This document shows positions 5,675-7,851 of a stretch of 7,851 bases of DNA, in pieces. The notes beneath the pieces are model-generated. The model saw only the letters and a program-made list of their open reading frames with translations, did not search any database and was not told the origin of the DNA. Numbering within the stretch: position 1 is the stretch's first letter; every line of letters begins with the position of its first letter. The stretch spans positions 1 to 7,851 of the forward strand of contig JAEEYN010000228.1 of assembly GCA_016288175.1 (NCBI GenBank), in the 5' to 3' direction. Source of the stretch: Bacillota bacterium. GTDB lineage: Bacteria; Bacillota; Clostridia; Christensenellales; CAG-138. Both the position numbers and the translations under genes were made by a program.

Positions 5675-5798
5675 TATAAGTATTTCGCAAAAAACGATCC
5701 GGTGAGGCTTTTTAAAAAAGCAAAGAAGCGACTGTCACTATCCATACGGTCGGGTCGGATCCCGAGTCGGAGGCTGCCGCCGCTGCGGGACATTTTTT
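5675..5798 (+). ncRNA. Candidate orphan structured RNA with cobalamin-riboswitch-like 3' motifs
   Basis: A roughly 124-base unit is bounded by a good promoter and an intrinsic terminator and contains no credible reading frame. Features in order are CCGGTGA (5699-5705), a GCTTT/AAAGC hairpin (about 5707-5721), AAGCGACTGTC (5726-5736), GGTCGGGTCGGAT (5748-5760) and CCCGAGTCGGAGG-CTGCC (5761-5778). The order GGTGA, AAGCcACTG, GGAT, CCGAGtC, GGAG, CTGCC resembles the 3' half of cobalamin riboswitches, but GCCACT is changed to GCGACT, the GGGAAG segment is not intact and the last block is shortened. It may be a decayed or variant cobalamin aptamer or an unrelated small RNA. If a riboswitch, it has no gene in cis on its own strand before it meets the metalloregulator gene from the opposite side. 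Confidence 0.45.
5760..5798 (+). terminator. Intrinsic terminator of the orphan transcript
   Basis: Outer arm TCCCG (5760-5764) pairs with CGGGA (5786-5790). An inner arm CGG-A-GGC (5768-5774) pairs with GCC-G-CTG (5779-5785) around the loop TGCC, with one G-U pair and one mismatch, and AGT (5765-5767) is bulged. CA and six Ts follow. The terminator stem uses the same bases as the riboswitch-like CCGAGTCGGAGG-CTGCC block, so an aptamer fold and the terminator fold would compete. Confidence 0.65.
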
Positions 5799-5803
5799 AT
5801 AAT

Positions 5804-5830
5804 AAAAAACCGCGGGCACAGGCTCGCGGT
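5804..5830 (-). terminator. Intrinsic terminator of the metalloregulator gene
   Basis: On the minus strand ACCGCG (5830-5825) pairs with CGCGGT (5814-5809). One A-C mismatch and two more pairs lead to a CTGT loop, and then six Ts (complement of 5804-5809) follow. It starts 22 bases after the stop codon. Its T-tract and the T-tract of the opposing orphan-RNA terminator form an inverted repeat (5793-5809), so the two terminators sit tail to tail. Confidence 0.85.
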
Positions 5831-5852
5831 CCGGTTATTCGGGAAAATCGGC

Positions 5853-6227
5853 TCACTTTGCGCCGAATTGCTTTGCGTGATCCTTAAAAGCGGTATAGGT
5901 CTCCTCACTCAGATAATGCTCCATCTTGCAGGCGTCCTCCGCCGCGGTCTTTTCGCTGATGCCGAGGCCGACAAGGATCGATGTCAGCGTCTGGTGGCGG
6001 TCATAGATCCGCTCCGCGATCGCGCTGCCGGACTCGGTCAAAGTGATCGCGCCGTTTGTGTCGATCCGGATATAGCCGTTATCCTCAAGCAGATGCACGG
6101 CGCGGCTGACGGATGGCTTCGAATAACCGAGCTCGTCGCATACGTCGATCGCCCGCACGGAAGGCATCCGCTGGGAGAGGATAAGGATCGTTTCGAGATA
6201 CATTTCACCGGATTCGAGAAGAGCCAT
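5853..6227 (-). CDS. DtxR/MntR-family metal-dependent transcriptional regulator, short form
   Basis: The 124-residue protein should bind DNA as a metal-loaded dimer and repress metal uptake or related genes. An N-terminal winged helix (about 1-65, recognition helix SKPSVSRAVHLLEDNGYI) is followed by the dimerisation/metal domain. The primary-site ligands can be aligned with DtxR: Met9 (DtxR M10), Cys100 (C102), Glu103 (E105) and His104 (H106), in EMYLETI and EDACKMEHYL. His78 matches H79, but the other ancillary-site ligands are not conserved (T82 for E83, A96 for H98). The third SH3-like domain of DtxR is absent, so the length is that of MntR while the Met/Cys pair is that of iron-responsive DtxR/IdeR. 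This suggests iron rather than manganese, which is inference. A GGCGG-type ribosome site (about 6236-6241) lies 8 bases before the ATG. It is divergent from the lipoprotein at 6422. Confidence 0.88.
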   Translation of the reverse strand: MALLESGEMYLETILILSQRMPSVRAIDVCDELGYSKPSVSRAVHLLEDNGYIRIDTNGAITLTESGSAIAERIYDRHQTLTSILVGLGISEKTAAEDACKMEHYLSEETYTAFKDHAKQFGAK

Positions 6228-6260
6228 AAAGAAGACCGCCTTTCACATTCCTTTTTCGGT

Positions 6261-6289
6261 ATTATAACGCAAAAACGGAGCAAAAGCAA
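6261..6289 (-). promoter_or_regulatory. Promoter of the metalloregulator gene
   Basis: On the minus strand, TTGCTT (6289-6284), 17 bases and a consensus TATAAT (6266-6261) give a plausible promoter with a weak -35. An imperfect dyad, TTTTTCG (6252-6258) and CGcAAAAA (6268-6275), brackets the -10 box and could be an autoregulatory operator. It does not match the known DtxR box by eye. Confidence 0.65.
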
Positions 6290-6341
6290 GACGGGCGGCG
6301 CCGGGAGCAGGGAAGAGGGGTTTCGCCCGGCAGCGGCGCAT

Positions 6342-6370
6342 TTGTTTTTTTGGGAAAAATATGGTATACT
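6342..6370 (+). promoter_or_regulatory. Extended -10 promoter of the second lipoprotein gene
   Basis: TTGTTT (6342-6347), a 17-base spacer and TATACT (6365-6370) with TGG directly before it (extended -10). The start of transcription should be near 6377, about 45 bases before the ATG at 6422. This position rules out a further-upstream TTG start. Its -35 box is 52 bases from that of the divergent regulator promoter, so one bound protein could affect both. Confidence 0.75.
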
Positions 6371-6421
6371 TTTCCCTGGCCCGGACGCGGGCCGCATCCA
6401 ACGAACGAAAGGCAAACCCAA

Positions 6422-7390
6422 ATGAAACAATTCAGGCTTTGGATATCTGTTATTCTTATCGCCGCGATGTTCCTGCTGAGCGCCTGCTCAAAGGCGCCGG
6501 AGAACGGCGAAACGGCCACTGACGCGCCGAAGCAGGACGCGGAGGAGACGGCGCAGCCCGTCCAGAACGGACCCGACGGGACGAAAGCACCTAAAGCGAC
6601 CGATGCGCCGGCGGATACCGATCTTTCCGAAGGCATGACCTGCTATTCCGACGCATTCGACTTCTATTCCGGGATCCTGACGGCGATCGCGTACACCGCG
6701 GGCGAATACATCGGCATCCATAACGAAAGGCTCGGCGGCTCGGCGGACGATCCCGCTTATCTCGACATTGTCTATATGCCGTTCGATTCGATAAACATGG
6801 CGATGTTTTCCTATGTCAACGACTCCACAACGGAGGAGGAACTGCAGGAGAACCTTGAGTTTTACGGCTTCCAGGACGTTCACTTCGAGGCCGTCGCTTC
6901 GGGCGACTACAGGCTCACCTTCTCCGATGAGCAGGAGGACGGCACGATCCAGCACTACACGAACCTCATGCGCTATTCGAACGGCTCGATGCGCTATGAG
7001 ATGCTCTGCGACGGCATGACGGTCGAATTCGAGGAGTTCATCTCCATGGGCGACGGTTGGTTCGCGCTGCAGGATATGAAGGAGAGGGCGGTCGTGCTCT
7101 ATCGGAACGGCGAACTCATCAGCATGTACAACACCGTTCTTCGCAGCGAGTTCGATTTCGATTCCAACGCGCTCACTTCATGGTCGAAGAGCTATGACGC
7201 AGGCAGCGATTCGATCTGGGGCAAGCTCGGCCTCGACAGGGCTTGGGTCGATGAAAGAAGCGCAGCCGGAGAGATCTATATGACCTTCGATTTCGCGGAC
7301 AGCATCCTCACGATCTCCGGATTCAGAATGGTCGGCTATGGCGAGGAAGCGACCTTCGAACCGATGGAAACGATCACGATCAGCAAGTAA
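6422..7390 (+). CDS. Uncharacterised lipoprotein
   Basis: The ATG at 6422 gives 322 residues starting with a clean lipoprotein signal: MKQFRLW, a hydrophobic core, and lipobox LSAC with the cysteine at residue 22. The open frame extends upstream to a TTG at 6350, but that start would precede the transcription start and bury the signal peptide. GAAAGG (6407-6412) lies 9 bases before the ATG. Residues about 23-68 are a flexible, Ala/Pro/Thr/Asp-rich spacer (TDAPKQDAEE, KAPKATDAPADTD). The rest is acidic, rich in Tyr, Phe and Asp, with strand-like patterns (YRLTFSDEQEDGTIQHY, FDFADSILTISGFRMVGYG), suggesting a beta-rich extracellular domain. I recognise no family and no catalytic motif. It is a single-gene transcript, divergent from the metalloregulator, followed by its own terminator. 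Control by that regulator is possible but not shown. Confidence 0.85.
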   Translation: MKQFRLWISVILIAAMFLLSACSKAPENGETATDAPKQDAEETAQPVQNGPDGTKAPKATDAPADTDLSEGMTCYSDAFDFYSGILTAIAYTAGEYIGIHNERLGGSADDPAYLDIVYMPFDSINMAMFSYVNDSTTEEELQENLEFYGFQDVHFEAVASGDYRLTFSDEQEDGTIQHYTNLMRYSNGSMRYEMLCDGMTVEFEEFISMGDGWFALQDMKERAVVLYRNGELISMYNTVLRSEFDFDSNALTSWSKSYDAGSDSIWGKLGLDRAWVDERSAAGEIYMTFDFADSILTISGFRMVGYGEEATFEPMETITISK

Positions 7391-7433
7391 AGCTCTGATT
7401 TAATAGATTCAACAGACCGTAATCGGGGAAAAA

Positions 7434-7470
7434 CGCCCCTGCTTCAAGCCGAAGCGGGGGCGGATTTATT
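7434..7470 (+). terminator. Intrinsic terminator of the second lipoprotein gene
   Basis: CGCCCCTGCTTC (7434-7445) pairs with GAAGCGGGGGCG (7451-7462) through 12 bp with one G-U pair around a 5-base loop. GATTTATT follows. The T-tract is short but the stem is strong. On the minus strand AAAAACG precedes it as TTTTT, so it may also stop reverse transcripts. Confidence 0.8.
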
Positions 7471-7531
7471 GTCGGAGAATGGAAAATCGGCTCTTTGCAA
7501 GGGACACGGGACCATCATGATCGCTCTCCCT

Positions 7532-7561
7532 AAAAAAAGCACCCCGCGCGAACGGAGTGCT
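7532..7561 (-). terminator. Intrinsic terminator of glnA
   Basis: On the minus strand AGCACTCCG (7561-7553) pairs with CGGGGTGCT (7546-7538) through 9 bp including one U-G pair, with loop TTCGCG. TTTTTT (complement of 7532-7537) follows. It starts 7 bases beyond the glnA stop. The bases between the two terminators (7471-7531) hold nothing I can identify. Confidence 0.9.
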
Positions 7562-7568
7562 TTGCCAA

Positions 7569-7851
7569 TTACAGGTCGTAATACTGTTCGAATTCCGCGG
7601 GATGCGGGATCTTGTTGATGCGGGCAGCTTCCTTGCGCTTGCGGTCGATCCAGATCTTGATCAGCCTCTCCGGGAATACGCCGCCGCGGGTGAGGTACTC
7701 ATGATCGGCCTCGAGAGCGTCCAGCGCCTCGTCGAGGGTGGTGGGCAGGCTGTCGATCTTCTTCTTTTCCTCCTCGGGAAGATCGAAGAGGTTGAAGTCA
7801 TAGGGACCCCAGCCGCATACGGAAGGATCGATCTCATTCATAACGCCGTCG
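7569..7851 (-). CDS. glnA: Glutamine synthetase type I, C-terminal part (5' end beyond the window)
   Basis: The frame is open to the right edge, so the internal Met at 7841 is not the start; DGV precedes it and completes the family motif DG-x-x-N-x-I-DP. About 93 residues are present out of some 440-480 in type I enzymes, which make glutamine from glutamate, ammonia and ATP in the cytoplasm. The recognisable pieces are NLFDLPEEE (matching the enterobacterial NLYDLP adenylylation loop), the LDEALDALEADHEYLTRGGVF helix region, and the ending HPAEFEQYYDL (family HPxEFExYY). The adenylylation tyrosine (Tyr397 in E. coli) is Phe here, so control by adenylylation is not expected. The catalytic core is outside the window. 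Confidence 0.93.
   Translation of the reverse strand, partial: DGVMNEIDPSVCGWGPYDFNLFDLPEEEKKKIDSLPTTLDEALDALEADHEYLTRGGVFPERLIKIWIDRKRKEAARINKIPHPAEFEQYYDL

Noticed and set aside
5798..5803. TATAAT sequence in the T/A palindrome between the two tail-to-tail terminators
   Set aside because: No -35 box lies at a usable distance. It arises from the overlap of two U-tracts.
5702..5887. GTG-started, very basic 61-codon frame on the plus strand
   Set aside because: It reads through two intrinsic terminators and into the metalloregulator gene on the other strand, and has no ribosome site.
6350..6421. Upstream TTG start extending the second lipoprotein by 24 residues
   Set aside because: The TTG lies in the promoter spacer, before the expected transcription start, and would place charged and proline residues in front of the signal peptide.

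Overview
The window looks like chromosomal DNA from a moderately GC-rich, Gram-positive anaerobe of the class Clostridia. The grounds are purine-rich Shine-Dalgarno sites, sigma-A-type promoters with 17-base spacers, many intrinsic terminators, two lipobox-type lipoproteins and a clostridial-looking glutamine synthetase C-terminus. The genus cannot be read from the sequence. There is no rRNA, tRNA, CRISPR array or transposase gene. The left 500 bases are more AT-rich than the rest and look like accessory or repeat-type DNA.

Layout. Positions 1-72 are the last 23 codons of an XRE-type helix-turn-helix regulator. From 73 to about 470 there is no convincing gene, but a dense run of hairpins includes a perfect 19-bp inverted repeat and a possible three-way junction. 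A strong promoter whose -35 box lies inside a perfect dyad, followed by a roughly 107-base leader with three hairpins, drives a 714-residue membrane protein. This is a CASTOR/POLLUX-like (RCK-type) ion channel with two TM helices, a pore loop and two nucleotide-binding-like cytosolic modules. A long shared hairpin separates it from a convergent lipoprotein gene (2849-3586, minus strand).

Divergent from the lipoprotein, a strong extended -10 promoter drives a two-gene ABC-2 exporter operon (ATPase 3798-4706, permease 4703-5599, four-base overlap) ending in a UUCG-type terminator. Next comes a compact unit with a promoter, about 124 transcribed bases, an intrinsic terminator and no coding sequence (5641-5798). 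Its internal sequence recalls the 3' half of a cobalamin riboswitch, and it converges on a short DtxR/MntR-family metalloregulator (5853-6227, minus). Divergent from the regulator is a second lipoprotein (6422-7390). The window ends in the C-terminal part of type I glutamine synthetase (glnA, minus strand, running off the right edge), in which the adenylylation tyrosine is replaced by phenylalanine.

Most units are single-gene transcripts with their own promoter and terminator, and only the ABC pair is a clear operon. The genes do not form one pathway. The themes are envelope and ion homeostasis (channel, exporter, two lipoproteins), metal sensing, and nitrogen assimilation at the edge. The best candidates for undescribed biology are non-coding: the orphan RNA unit at 5641-5798, the hairpin cluster at 195-431, and the operator-like dyads over the channel and ABC promoters.
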